This document shows positions 56,529 to 64,000 of a DNA stretch of 64,000 nt, one piece after another. Under the pieces are notes generated by a model. It made no database searches and was not told the DNA's origin. It saw only the letters and a list, made by a program, of their open reading frames with translations. The position numbers were made by a program, and so were the translations under genes. The DNA lies in NCBI GenBank assembly GCA_023150915.1, contig JAKLKA010000003.1, positions 81,594 to 145,593 on the forward strand. The letters run 5' to 3'. Within the stretch, counting starts at the first letter, position 1. Each line of letters opens with the position of its first letter. Source of the DNA: Polyangiaceae bacterium. Lineage in GTDB: Bacteria; Myxococcota_A; Polyangia; Polyangiales; Polyangiaceae.

Positions 56529-56960
56529 CTACTTCGGCGACCGCTGCTTGGCGTCGTCGTAGCGGAAGCCAGCGGTCTTGCCGAGCTCGACCGGAAGGCC
56601 TTCCGCGCGCCAGCCGGGGGTCATGCGACCAAAAGCGTCGCGGCTGCCCTCCCAGCCCGTGAACAGGTTCGAGACGTCGGCGTAGCCCGCCTGGATCAGC
56701 ATCTCGGCCGCGCGCAGCGAACGCTGACCCGAGCGACACCCCATCACCAGCCTCTCGGTCTTGCCAAAGCAGCGCTGCATCACCTCGAGGAACTCGGGAT
56801 TCGGAACCATGCCCGCGGGCCCGGCGTGGAGCAACGGCACGTTGAACGAACCCGGTGGGTGCCCGGCTTCGAACTCGGGCTCGCTACGCACGTCGACGTA
56901 GACGGCGCCTGCATCGAGCAAGCTCTGGGTTTCCTGCGGCGAGACGCTCTTGACGGTCAC
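56529..56960 (-). CDS. rhodanese-domain protein
   Basis: 143 residues, one rhodanese domain. The active-site cysteine is Cys75 in VMGCRSGQRSLRAAEML, the persulfide-forming loop. The N-terminal VYVDVRSEPEFEAGHPPGSFNVPLL is the usual 'DVR..E...GHI..A.N.P' stretch. Single-domain rhodaneses carry sulfur to acceptor proteins. The C-terminus ends in FRYDDAKQRSPK. The stop is 1 nt from the aldo/keto reductase stop. Confidence 0.9.
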   Translation of the reverse strand: MTVKSVSPQETQSLLDAGAVYVDVRSEPEFEAGHPPGSFNVPLLHAGPAGMVPNPEFLEVMQRCFGKTERLVMGCRSGQRSLRAAEMLIQAGYADVSNLFTGWEGSRDAFGRMTPGWRAEGLPVELGKTAGFRYDDAKQRSPK

Positions 56961-57037
56961 GGTTTCCTCCGGGCTCGGCGGGCGGAACGTAGTCCCGACC
57001 GGGCAGAACGGCTAGGCTCTCGGCCGGAGAACTTCAC

Positions 57038-58687
57038 TTGACCCTGCGCATAGTGCCCTTGGGGGGCCTGGGCGAAATCGGCATGAACTGCCTGGCCCTG
57101 GAGCAACCCGACGGCATTCTGGTGGTCGACGCGGGGACCAGCTTCCCGAACGACGACCTCGGCGTGGACGTGATCCACCCCGATTTCTCCTGGCTGGAGG
57201 AGCGCGCCGAGCACGTCGCCGGCGTCTTCTTGACGCACGGTCACGAGGACCACATCGGGGCGTTGCCGTACTTGCTCGGGCGGCTCGACGTACCGGTGTA
57301 CGGACCGCCGCACGCGCTGGCGATGGCCAAGCGCCGGCTGGCAGAGCACGACTTCCGCTCCGGCGACCTGGAGCTGCACGAGGTGGGCGCGGGCTCGATC
57401 TCGCGCGTGGGTCCCTTCGAGGTGGAGACCATCCGGGTGTCGCACTCGATCGTCGAAGCCAGCGCGCTCTGCATCGAAACCGCCGTGGGCTTCGTGGTGC
57501 ACACGGGGGACTTCACCTTCGACCCGGATCCGCCGGACGGTCAGCCCACCGACGTGGCCCGGCTCGAGGCCATCGGGGCTCGGGGGGTCGAGCTCTTGCT
57601 CAGCGACAGCACGAACATCGACACCGAGGAGCGCCCAGGGTCCGAGCGCAGCGTGGGGGCGGCCCTGGAGCGCCTGGTGGCCGAAGCCCCGGGGCGCGTG
57701 GTCGTTGCGCTGTTCGCCAGCAACGTGCAGCGCCTCATCCTGCTGGGAGAAATCGCGCAGAAGGCCGGTCGCAAGCTGGCGCTGCTCGGCCGCAGCCTGT
57801 TGTCGCAGCGCGAGATCGCCGCTGCGCTGGGCTACCTGCGATGGCCCAGCAACCTGGTGGTGGCGCCCGAAGACATCGCCGCAGTGCCCCGGAACCAACT
57901 TCTGGTCTTGGCCGGGGGTACCCAGGCCGAGCCGAACAGCGCCATGAGCCGGCTGGCCGCGGGCGCGCACCCGCAGCTGACGCTCGACGCGGGCGACAGC
58001 GTGGTGTTCTCGTCCCGGGTGATCCCCGGCAACGAGCGCCCGGTGCTCGGGCTGATGAACGACCTCTTGCGGCGTGGGCTTCGGCTGCACCACCGGGGCA
58101 CGGACCCCGCGGTGCACACCAGCGGGCACGCTGGGCGCGCCGAGCAGCGGAAGATGATCGAGCTGGTCTCCCCGCGCGCGTTCGTGCCGGTTCACGGCAC
58201 GCTGTCGCACCTGCTGCGCCATGCCGAGCTGGGGCGCGAGTTGGGGGTGAAGCAAACCCTGGTGATCGAGAACGGGCAGACGGTGTGCTATTCGCGGGAG
58301 CACGGGTTGACTCGCGGCGATGCGGTGCCCTCGGGGCGGGTGGCGGTGGACCTCGGCGGCGAGCCGCTGATCGGCGACGACCTCAAGCGCCGCGCAGAGC
58401 TCGGGCGCTCGGGGCTGCTCTGCGTGAGCGTGGTGCTCGACGACACGGGCGAGGTGCTCGACCCGCCCGCCGTCTCGGCGCGAGGGGTCCCGGCCGTCGA
58501 CGACGACGACTCCGCTCTGCGCGGTATTCGTCGCGACGTCTTGGCCGCCCTGGCGCGCGTCCGCGGGTGGCGCGGCGTGGACCTCGAGGACGAGGTCCGG
58601 CGCGCCGCGCGGCGAAGCGTCACCCACCTGTCCGGAGCGCGGCCGGTGGTCGAAGTGTTGCTCTCGAAGCGGTCGCGCTCGGTGTAA
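57038..58687 (+). CDS. rnj: ribonuclease J-type metallo-beta-lactamase RNase
   Basis: 549 residues from a TTG start; the ribosome site is GGAGA. Metallo-beta-lactamase core: LTHGHEDHIGALPYLL (His67-His72), then HTGDFTFDP, and the beta-CASP domain with LLLSDSTNID. The motif HTSGHAGRAEQRKMIELV and the C-terminal PVHGT are characteristic of RNase J. The C-terminal 100 residues are a separate domain. It is a 5'-to-3' exonuclease/endonuclease of RNA decay. The phosphatase gene follows after 14 bp and may be in the same unit. Confidence 0.9.
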   Translation: MTLRIVPLGGLGEIGMNCLALEQPDGILVVDAGTSFPNDDLGVDVIHPDFSWLEERAEHVAGVFLTHGHEDHIGALPYLLGRLDVPVYGPPHALAMAKRRLAEHDFRSGDLELHEVGAGSISRVGPFEVETIRVSHSIVEASALCIETAVGFVVHTGDFTFDPDPPDGQPTDVARLEAIGARGVELLLSDSTNIDTEERPGSERSVGAALERLVAEAPGRVVVALFASNVQRLILLGEIAQKAGRKLALLGRSLLSQREIAAALGYLRWPSNLVVAPEDIAAVPRNQLLVLAGGTQAEPNSAMSRLAAGAHPQLTLDAGDSVVFSSRVIPGNERPVLGLMNDLLRRGLRLHHRGTDPAVHTSGHAGRAEQRKMIELVSPRAFVPVHGTLSHLLRHAELGRELGVKQTLVIENGQTVCYSREHGLTRGDAVPSGRVAVDLGGEPLIGDDLKRRAELGRSGLLCVSVVLDDTGEVLDPPAVSARGVPAVDDDDSALRGIRRDVLAALARVRGWRGVDLEDEVRRAARRSVTHLSGARPVVEVLLSKRSRSV

Positions 58688-58701
58688 CCTGGGCCTCGAC
58701 C

Positions 58702-59772
58702 ATGCGCCCGACCCGCTGCTGGCTCTTCCCCTTGTGCGCGTTCGCCGTGCACTGCAACGCCGATCCGCCCCGCGAGCCGAGAGGCGCCCCCCAGGCCACG
58801 GCAAGCGCCCCGGCGCCGGACGACACCTCGTTTCGTTTTCCCGCGGCCGAACGGGTGATCGCCGTGGGCGATCTGCACGGCGACGTCGCCGCGACTCGGA
58901 CTGCGCTGCGCCTCGGGGGCGCCATCGACGAGAAAGACGAGTGGGTGGGCGGCAAGTTGGTCGTCGTCCAGACCGGCGACCAGCTCGACCGCGGCGATGA
59001 CGAACCCGAGATCGTGGAGCTGTTCGACAAGCTGAAAGAGCGGGCCCAGTCCGCCGGGGGCGCGGTTCATGCCCTCTCGGGCAATCACGAAGTGCTGAAC
59101 GTCGCGGCCGACTTCCGTTACGTCACCGAGGACGGCTTCCGCGACTACAAGAACACGCCGCTGGTCGGGCAGCGTGGCAAGCAGGCTTCGCTCTTGCCGC
59201 CCGAGCAGCACGGGCGCGCGGCCGCGTTCTTGCCGGGCGGCTCTTCGGCAGAGAAGCTGGCGGCCCGCCCGGTGGTGATCGTCGTCGGTGACACGGTGTT
59301 CGCGCATGGTGGCGTGCTCCCCGGGCATGTCCGGTACGGCATCGGGAAGATCAACGACGAAGCCCGACGCTGGATGCTGGGAGAGACCCGCCGCATCCCC
59401 GACGTGTTGAACGGCGACACCTCGCCCGTCTGGGCGCGCGACTACTCCGACGGCGAGCCCAGCGCACGGGCGTGCGGCGCGCTCGGCACCGTGCTGACCG
59501 ATCTGAACGCGAAGCGGATGGTCGTGGGACACACCGTCCAGAAGACCGGGATCACCAGCGCCTGCGACGCGAAGGTCTGGCGCATCGACGTCGGCCTGGC
59601 TCGACACTATGGCGGGCGGCCCTCGGTGCTCGAGATCCGCGGGGCCGAGGTCCGCGCCTTGACGGGAGTGGCGCCCGAGGCGGGGGCTGCCGTCGCGGAC
59701 GCCGCCGCGCCGCGCCTGGACGCCGGGAAGGCGAAGGCGGCGACGAAGGCGCCACCCGCGCCGCACCCGTGA
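58702..59772 (+). CDS. lipoprotein metallophosphatase (Shewanella-like protein phosphatase type)
   Basis: 356 residues. A lipobox-like FAVHC gives Cys18 after a hydrophobic start; an Ala/Pro linker follows to about 45. Metallophosphatase motifs: AVGDLHGDVAAT (Asp57, His59), QTGDQLDRGDDEPE (about 94-103), SGNHEVLN (about 127-132), FAHGGVLP and MVVGHTVQKTG. These, plus the order, match the SLP/PPP-like phosphatases of bacteria, often active on phosphotyrosine or phosphoserine. The C-terminus is an Ala/Lys-rich tail. Being lipid-anchored, it probably works outside the cytoplasm. The stop is 3 nt from the next (-) gene. Confidence 0.88.
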   Translation: MRPTRCWLFPLCAFAVHCNADPPREPRGAPQATASAPAPDDTSFRFPAAERVIAVGDLHGDVAATRTALRLGGAIDEKDEWVGGKLVVVQTGDQLDRGDDEPEIVELFDKLKERAQSAGGAVHALSGNHEVLNVAADFRYVTEDGFRDYKNTPLVGQRGKQASLLPPEQHGRAAAFLPGGSSAEKLAARPVVIVVGDTVFAHGGVLPGHVRYGIGKINDEARRWMLGETRRIPDVLNGDTSPVWARDYSDGEPSARACGALGTVLTDLNAKRMVVGHTVQKTGITSACDAKVWRIDVGLARHYGGRPSVLEIRGAEVRALTGVAPEAGAAVADAAAPRLDAGKAKAATKAPPAPHP

Positions 59773-59775
59773 AGG

Positions 59776-60612
59776 TCAGCGCGCGAAGGGCACCAGCAAG
59801 GCCTCTTGGGCACCGTCGGCTGGAGCCTCGCCGTCATCGAGTAGCCGAAGCACCAGCTCGCGGCCCTGCCCGGCCACCACGGCAACGCGCAGCGCGCGCA
59901 GCGGCTCGAGGGCCCGCTGGGGGCTGCCCTGGGTCGTGGGCGGCCCGTGGCTCCGCGCCGACGGCGCCATCAGCTCGTCGACGCTCATCACCACCGTGCG
60001 CTCCACCGAATCGCGCCCCGACGCCGACGACCGCACGTTGGTCAGCGTGGCATCGAGCCCGTCCGTCATGACCGTCGGCGGTCGTGGGCGATCGGGCGGA
60101 ACTTTCAGCACCTCGGGCACCGGCACGTCGGTGATCGACTGGGCTGCTTCGCGCTCGGGCAGAAGCTCGGGCGCCGACGGCTGACACGCCTCGAGCAGCG
60201 CCGTGTCCACCGCGACGTGCGAGGTGACCTCTTCCGGTGCGATGCGATACGGGGCGGTCTGAAGCAGGCTCTTCCCCGGGCGCGAGGCGCCTTGCGCCAT
60301 CGGGCTGGTGCCGCCGCTCAGCGGGGTGGTGATCGACTGTGGCCCCGGCACCGGCGGCGGCGGCTTGGTCGAGCGCCGCGCCGGCAGGGGGCGATGCTCG
60401 AGATCCGACAGCACGCGGCCGAGCGAATACGCTCGGTCGTGGCGGCCCTCTTTGCTGGCGGTCTGCATGGCCGTGTGCAGCCACTTCAGCGTCTGCTCGC
60501 GACTTCCACGGGCCCACATCGCCAGCGCGGTCTCGAGGGCCCAGCGAAGATCCGCCGAGTCGTCGGGCTGCGGCTCGACCGTGGTCTCGAGGTACTCGCG
60601 CTCGCCGCTCAT
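59776..60612 (-). CDS. hypothetical protein with helical N-terminus and disordered linker
   Basis: 278 residues. The N-terminal 75 residues (LRWALETALAMWARGSREQTLKWLHTAMQTASKEGRHDRAYSLGRVLSDLE) look like a small helical domain, perhaps TPR-like. A Pro/Ser/Thr-rich central part follows, then a C-terminal beta-strand-like stretch RALRVAVVAGQGRELVLRLLDDG. No membrane segment. It starts 9 nt after the thiolase stop and is therefore in one operon with it. I do not recognise the family. Confidence 0.65.
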   Translation of the reverse strand: MSGEREYLETTVEPQPDDSADLRWALETALAMWARGSREQTLKWLHTAMQTASKEGRHDRAYSLGRVLSDLEHRPLPARRSTKPPPPVPGPQSITTPLSGGTSPMAQGASRPGKSLLQTAPYRIAPEEVTSHVAVDTALLEACQPSAPELLPEREAAQSITDVPVPEVLKVPPDRPRPPTVMTDGLDATLTNVRSSASGRDSVERTVVMSVDELMAPSARSHGPPTTQGSPQRALEPLRALRVAVVAGQGRELVLRLLDDGEAPADGAQEALLVPFAR

Positions 60613-60621
60613 CTCTCGAGC

Positions 60622-61830
60622 CTACACGCGTTCGAACAGCGTGGCGATGCCCTGACCGACGCCGATGCACAGCGACGCGAGCCCGACTTTGGCTTTCGCG
60701 TCGTCCTTCATGACGCCGAGCAGCGTGGCGACGATTCGCGCACCCGATGCGCCAATTGGGTGGCCCAGCGCAATCGCGCCACCACGAACGTTGACCCGTG
60801 CCGGGTCGAGATCGAGACCGCGCAGGCACGCCAGGCTCTGCGCCGCGAAGGCCTCGTTCAGCTCGACCACGTCGATGTTTGGAGCGCGCAGGCCCACCCG
60901 TGCGAGCAACTTCTTGGTGGCGGGGATGGGCCCTTCGCCCATGTAGCTGGGGTCGACGCCGGCGGTGGCCGAACCGGCCCAGCGCGCCACGGGCGTGAGC
61001 CCCAGCTCGCGGACCAGAGCCTCGGAGGCGAGCAAGACCGCCGCCGAGCCGTCGTTCAGCGGGGACGAATTGCCCGCGGTCACCGAGCCGCCCTCGCGAA
61101 ACGCGGGCAAGAGCTTGCCCAGCGCCCCGAGCGAGCTGTCCGGGCGCACGCACTCGTCGCGGTCGAAGACCACGGGCGCCCCCTTCTTCTGCGGGATCTC
61201 GAGCGGGGCGAGCTCGCCGGCGAACGCGTTTTTCTCCCAGGCGGCCGCGGCCTTCTGGTGGGACGAGAGCGCGAACTGGTCCTGTTCGTCGCGGGTGATG
61301 CCGTGCTTCTTGGCGACGTTCTCGGCCGTCTCGCCCATGCCGATCAGCTCGAAGCGCTGCTTCATGCGTGGGTTCGGATAGCGCCAGCCCAAAGTGGTGT
61401 CGTAGAGCGTGGGTGGCGTCCGCGGGAACGCCTCTTCGGGTTTGGGCATCGAGTAGGGCGCACGCGTCATGCTCTCGACGCCGCCACCGATCGCAACGTC
61501 GACTTCGCCGAGCGCGATCATGCGTGCGGCATCGTTGATGGCCTCGAGCCCCGAACCGCACAGGCGATTGACCGTGACCGCCGGGACCTCGAACGGCAGG
61601 CCGGCCAGCAGCGCGGCCATGCGCGCCACGTTGCGGTTGTCTTCGCCGGCCTGGTTGGTGGCCCCGAACACCACCTGTTCGAGGCGCTGGCACGCGACGG
61701 GCTGGCGCTTGACCAGCGCCGACACCACGTGAGCCGCCAGGTCGTCCGACCGAACCGAAGAGAGCGCGCCCTTGAACTTGCCGATGGGGGTGCGCACCGC
61801 ATCGACCACGAACACGGTCTGCAGAGTCAT
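60622..61830 (-). CDS. thiolase, 3-oxoadipyl-CoA/acetyl-CoA acyltransferase type
   Basis: 402 residues. The nucleophile is Cys91 in [14 protein letters not shown]; His in [17 protein letters not shown]; the second Cys in [18 protein letters not shown]. The strings [24 protein letters not shown] and [10 protein letters not shown] are shared with PcaF/PaaJ-type 3-oxoadipyl-CoA thiolases, so an aromatic-acid or adipate-type substrate is possible, though general acetyl-CoA acetyltransferase activity is not excluded. The message seems leaderless: TAAAGT lies 7 nt before the ATG. The downstream gene at 60612 is cotranscribed. Confidence 0.92.
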   Translation of the reverse strand: MTLQTVFVVDAVRTPIGKFKGALSSVRSDDLAAHVVSALVKRQPVACQRLEQVVFGATNQAGEDNRNVARMAALLAGLPFEVPAVTVNRLCGSGLEAINDAARMIALGEVDVAIGGGVESMTRAPYSMPKPEEAFPRTPPTLYDTTLGWRYPNPRMKQRFELIGMGETAENVAKKHGITRDEQDQFALSSHQKAAAAWEKNAFAGELAPLEIPQKKGAPVVFDRDECVRPDSSLGALGKLLPAFREGGSVTAGNSSPLNDGSAAVLLASEALVRELGLTPVARWAGSATAGVDPSYMGEGPIPATKKLLARVGLRAPNIDVVELNEAFAAQSLACLRGLDLDPARVNVRGGAIALGHPIGASGARIVATLLGVMKDDAKAKVGLASLCIGVGQGIATLFERV

Positions 61831-61874
61831 GGCGGGGACTTTATGACTTTTTCGATTCGGCTACTATCTGCCGC
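61831..61874. promoter_or_regulatory. divergent promoter with leaderless-type -10 elements
   Basis: Minus strand TAAAGT (61843-61838) lies 7 nt before the thiolase ATG (61830). Plus strand TACTAT (61862-61867) lies 7 nt before the ATG at 61875. No ribosome site is present on either side. Confidence 0.5.
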
Positions 61875-63290
61875 ATGCCTCCTGTGCCGCCCTGGGACGT
61901 GTGGCCATATCACCGGCCCGAATCCGCCGTGACCTTTCCGCGCGACGAGGGTTGGCATCGCCTGCTCCCCGGACGCATCGCCAACCCGTCGCTGTCGGAC
62001 ATGGAGTGGGTGTACCTGAACGCCCACGTCCAAGAGCAGGGCGGCGCGGGACGGCGCTTCAGCGTGTTCGCCGCGTACTTCACCCAAGGGCTGCGCTTCC
62101 TGGTGGTGCGGGCCTTCGATGCCAGCGATCGCTTCCTGGCCGAGTGGACCGGCACGGCGTGGGGCCTGTTGCGCGCGTCGCCCGAGCGCCTCGACCTCAC
62201 CTTCAAGCACGGCGGTGGGACAGACGCCTGGGCGAACCGCAAAGACGGCTCGGGGAGCTGGATCCCGTTCGCTTCGGACCTGGATGCCACCGACGACGCC
62301 GGCCACTTCGCCGTGAAGCTCGCACTCACCAACCTCAAGCGCCCGTACGAGGCCGGGGGAAAGGGCTACCTGCCCTTCGGTCGCAAAGGCGCGTTCTACT
62401 ACTACTCGCTGACCCGGCTCGACGTGCTCGGCACGCTCGAGCTCGAGAAGCCCGGCGGCGGCCGAGAGAGCGTGAGCGTTCGGGGGGTCGGCTGGTACGA
62501 CCACCAGTGGGGTCCGTTCTACGTCACGCCGATCCGCAACCGGAACCTCGAGCAATACGAGTGGATGAGCATTCAGCTCGACTCGGGGGACGAGATCTTG
62601 CTCACCACGGTGTGGGAGGCGAACGGTTCGACCCCCAGCCTGCCGGCCTACGGCGGCGCGGGCCTTCACCGCGCGGACGGCACCTTCGACAAGCTGGTGG
62701 GCGCCGACCGCTGGAAACGCACCAAATTCTGGCGCTCCCCCAAGCAGCACGCCGTCTATGCCGCGGGCTGGACCTTCCGCGCCGACGAGTGGAACACGCT
62801 GCTCACCATGACGCCGCGCTACCACGATCAGCTCACGCCGCTGGTGGACGCCCCGCCGCCCAACCTGCTGGGTACGGTCAGCACGCTGTTCGAGGGCTGG
62901 GCAAACTGGCTCGGCGAATTCTGGGAGGGCACGTGCCGAGTCACCGGAACGTTCGACGGAAAGCCGGCCGCGGGCTATGCGTTCGCCGAGCTGGTCAAGC
63001 GCTACGAAGACCCGGTGTTCGACATCCGCGTGCCGCGCAACGACCCGGATCTCACCGTGCTCGAATGGCGAGTCGAAAACCCCGACGAGCAGGTGCCGCT
63101 CACCTTCCGCTTCTTCCTCGAGCGCGACGACGGCACGCCACTCCTCGATCGGGACGGTCTCGACATCCCGGTGATGGTGCTCGACGACCCCACGCTGCCG
63201 AAGAACACTCCGCTGATCGCCCGGGTGGTCGCGAAGAGCGCGGACGGCGCCCTCTCGGGCGTGGCATCGACGGACGTTCAGCTCAAGTGA
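61875..63290 (+). CDS. CrtC/AttH-like lipocalin-domain protein
   Basis: 471 residues with no signal peptide. Conserved blocks of the CrtC (hydroxyneurosporene synthase)/AttH family: DMEWVYLNAHVQEQ near the N-terminus (the 'ewwy' region), RPYEAGGKGYLPFG, YYYSLTRL, and the hallmark GVGWYDHQWG (about 204-213), with the Asp/His thought to act in hydration. The C-terminal 90 residues are a beta-sandwich-like stretch with RFFLERDDGTPLLDRDGLDIPV. CrtC members add water to carotenoids; others work on unknown lipids. No carotenoid gene is adjacent; the nearest possible partner is the FAD desaturase-like gene at 53160. Confidence 0.8.
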   Translation: MPPVPPWDVWPYHRPESAVTFPRDEGWHRLLPGRIANPSLSDMEWVYLNAHVQEQGGAGRRFSVFAAYFTQGLRFLVVRAFDASDRFLAEWTGTAWGLLRASPERLDLTFKHGGGTDAWANRKDGSGSWIPFASDLDATDDAGHFAVKLALTNLKRPYEAGGKGYLPFGRKGAFYYYSLTRLDVLGTLELEKPGGGRESVSVRGVGWYDHQWGPFYVTPIRNRNLEQYEWMSIQLDSGDEILLTTVWEANGSTPSLPAYGGAGLHRADGTFDKLVGADRWKRTKFWRSPKQHAVYAAGWTFRADEWNTLLTMTPRYHDQLTPLVDAPPPNLLGTVSTLFEGWANWLGEFWEGTCRVTGTFDGKPAAGYAFAELVKRYEDPVFDIRVPRNDPDLTVLEWRVENPDEQVPLTFRFFLERDDGTPLLDRDGLDIPVMVLDDPTLPKNTPLIARVVAKSADGALSGVASTDVQLK

Positions 63291-63293
63291 GCC

Positions 63294-63755
63294 TCAGCCG
63301 AGCAACCGCTTGACGATCAACCGGGCGGTCTCGCTGGTCTCCGGGACGCAGAGCAACGCCGCCACGGCGCGGGTCGCGAGCTCTTCTGGGTCCCCCTGTC
63401 CACACTCGCGCAGCGCGATCGCGTAGACCAGCGCCAGCGGCGGCGGCAGGGTCTTGCGTGGCGCCAGCGCGGCGCTGACCCCACCCCAGTCGCGCTGCTC
63501 GAGCATCGGTTCCACCATCGCCAGCTGTTCGTCGAAGGCTTCCAGGGTCGGCAGCTTGCCCGGCGCGGGCATGGTGGACGCGCTGCGGTCGACCCACGGA
63601 TCCGGGGGCGGCGGCGCGGTGACCTGAATCTCGGGCAGGTTCAGGAAGCGCTCGAGCAACGCTTCCACCTGCGTGGCACGTCGTGAGGGCGGAGCGGTCT
63701 CGGCGGCAGCGCCCGACGGAGGCTCGGTCTCGCGACTCGACACGTCGAACACCAT
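63294..63755 (-). CDS. hypothetical protein near the right edge
   Basis: 153 residues from MVFDVSSRETEPPSG; the frame stays open up to the window edge, so the real start could be farther upstream (the GTG at 63959 encodes Arg/Pro-rich sequence). The C-terminal 100 residues are helical: LEAFDEQLAMVEPMLEQRDWGGVSAALAP, PPPLALVYAIALRECGQGDPEELATRAVAALL and SETARLIVKRLLG. I do not recognise the family. Its stop is 3 nt from the CrtC-like gene's stop. Confidence 0.55.
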   Translation of the reverse strand: MVFDVSSRETEPPSGAAAETAPPSRRATQVEALLERFLNLPEIQVTAPPPPDPWVDRSASTMPAPGKLPTLEAFDEQLAMVEPMLEQRDWGGVSAALAPRKTLPPPLALVYAIALRECGQGDPEELATRAVAALLCVPETSETARLIVKRLLG

Positions 63756-64000
63756 ACGCGAGGGCGACCGGCCCGTCAGCCCCCGTCGGGTTGGGCGCAC
63801 TCCCGATCGGTTCTCGTCAGGGCGACCTGCAGCGTCCGGCTCAGGAGCGAGGCGACCGGGCCGGGGTCGAGGCGCGAGGCCCGTCTCTTGCCGCCACGGG
63901 CGCATCACGCCGCGGCCATCGGGGGCGGTGACCGGGGTGGCGTGACCGGGGAAGGTCACGCTGCGCCACAGCGAGAGCAGCGTGTACGCGATGCGACGCA

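Noticed and set aside
63756..64000. Extension of the last hypothetical gene to the window edge
   Set aside because: The frame is open but the encoded sequence is Arg/Pro-rich with no conserved feature; the start at 63755 is preferred, although the true start may lie outside the window.

Overview
The window is very GC-rich and almost fully coding, with no rRNA, tRNA, CRISPR array or insertion sequence that I can recognise. The gene content suggests a myxobacterium, probably of the Polyangia/Sorangium type. The signs are many Ser/Thr kinases and PEGA or TPR partners, a MopE-type Cys/Asp repeat lipoprotein, a DUF2378-like protein, and at least nine lipoproteins, three of which carry long Gly/Ser/Ala/Thr linkers after the lipid-anchored Cys. 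The species cannot be fixed from the sequence alone.

Layout. 1-1805 (-): beta-oxidation pair fadI-fadJ (fadJ runs off the left edge), with a good TTGACA-17-TATGGA promoter. 1877-3095 (-): a hypothetical protein and a LEA14-like lipoprotein. 3141-8650 (-): 2-oxoglutarate dehydrogenase operon odhA-odhB-lpdA. 8945-11745 (-): a lipoprotein with a somatomedin-B-like Cys tail, and a CorA transporter. 11910-18325: a divergent TetR regulator facing a two-gene 2-hydroxyacyl-CoA-dehydratase-type system, made of a double-headed activase and an HgdB-like component, with an 18-bp operator-like palindrome over its promoter. 18376-24064: lipoproteins, serB, an O-methyltransferase and an M20 peptidase. 24123-29890: a Ser/Thr kinase with a TPR/PEGA partner, an SDR epimerase, slyX and another PEGA protein. 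29921-35576: an SLT-like protein, a TerB-like protein and a (-) operon (unknown protein, NtrY-like kinase, TlpA thioredoxin, YggX, lipoprotein). 35604-42716: M18 aminopeptidase, CBS protein, UbiB/ABC1 kinase and a 1226-residue kinase/AAA/TPR regulator. 42829-50745: a MopE-like lipoprotein, a GH114-like lipoprotein and several envelope proteins. 50994-63755: hbd, a DUF2378-like protein, FAD desaturase-like enzyme, aldo/keto reductase, rhodanese, RNase J, a lipoprotein metallophosphatase, a PcaF-like thiolase, a CrtC-like lipocalin protein and an unknown.

Two architectural themes recur. First, many genes lack a Shine-Dalgarno sequence but have a TAnnnT hexamer 6-9 nt before the start codon, which suggests leaderless transcripts; two divergent pairs (46428/46459 and 61830/61875) show this on both sides. 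Second, nine convergent gene pairs are placed end to end with only 1-6 nt between stop codons, and some of these stops lie inside small hairpins. Central acyl-CoA metabolism (fadI/fadJ, hbd, thiolase, possibly the dehydratase system) and envelope/lipoprotein functions dominate. The most unusual locus is 12600-18325, where an oxygen-sensitive enzyme class normally known from anaerobes sits under apparent TetR control.
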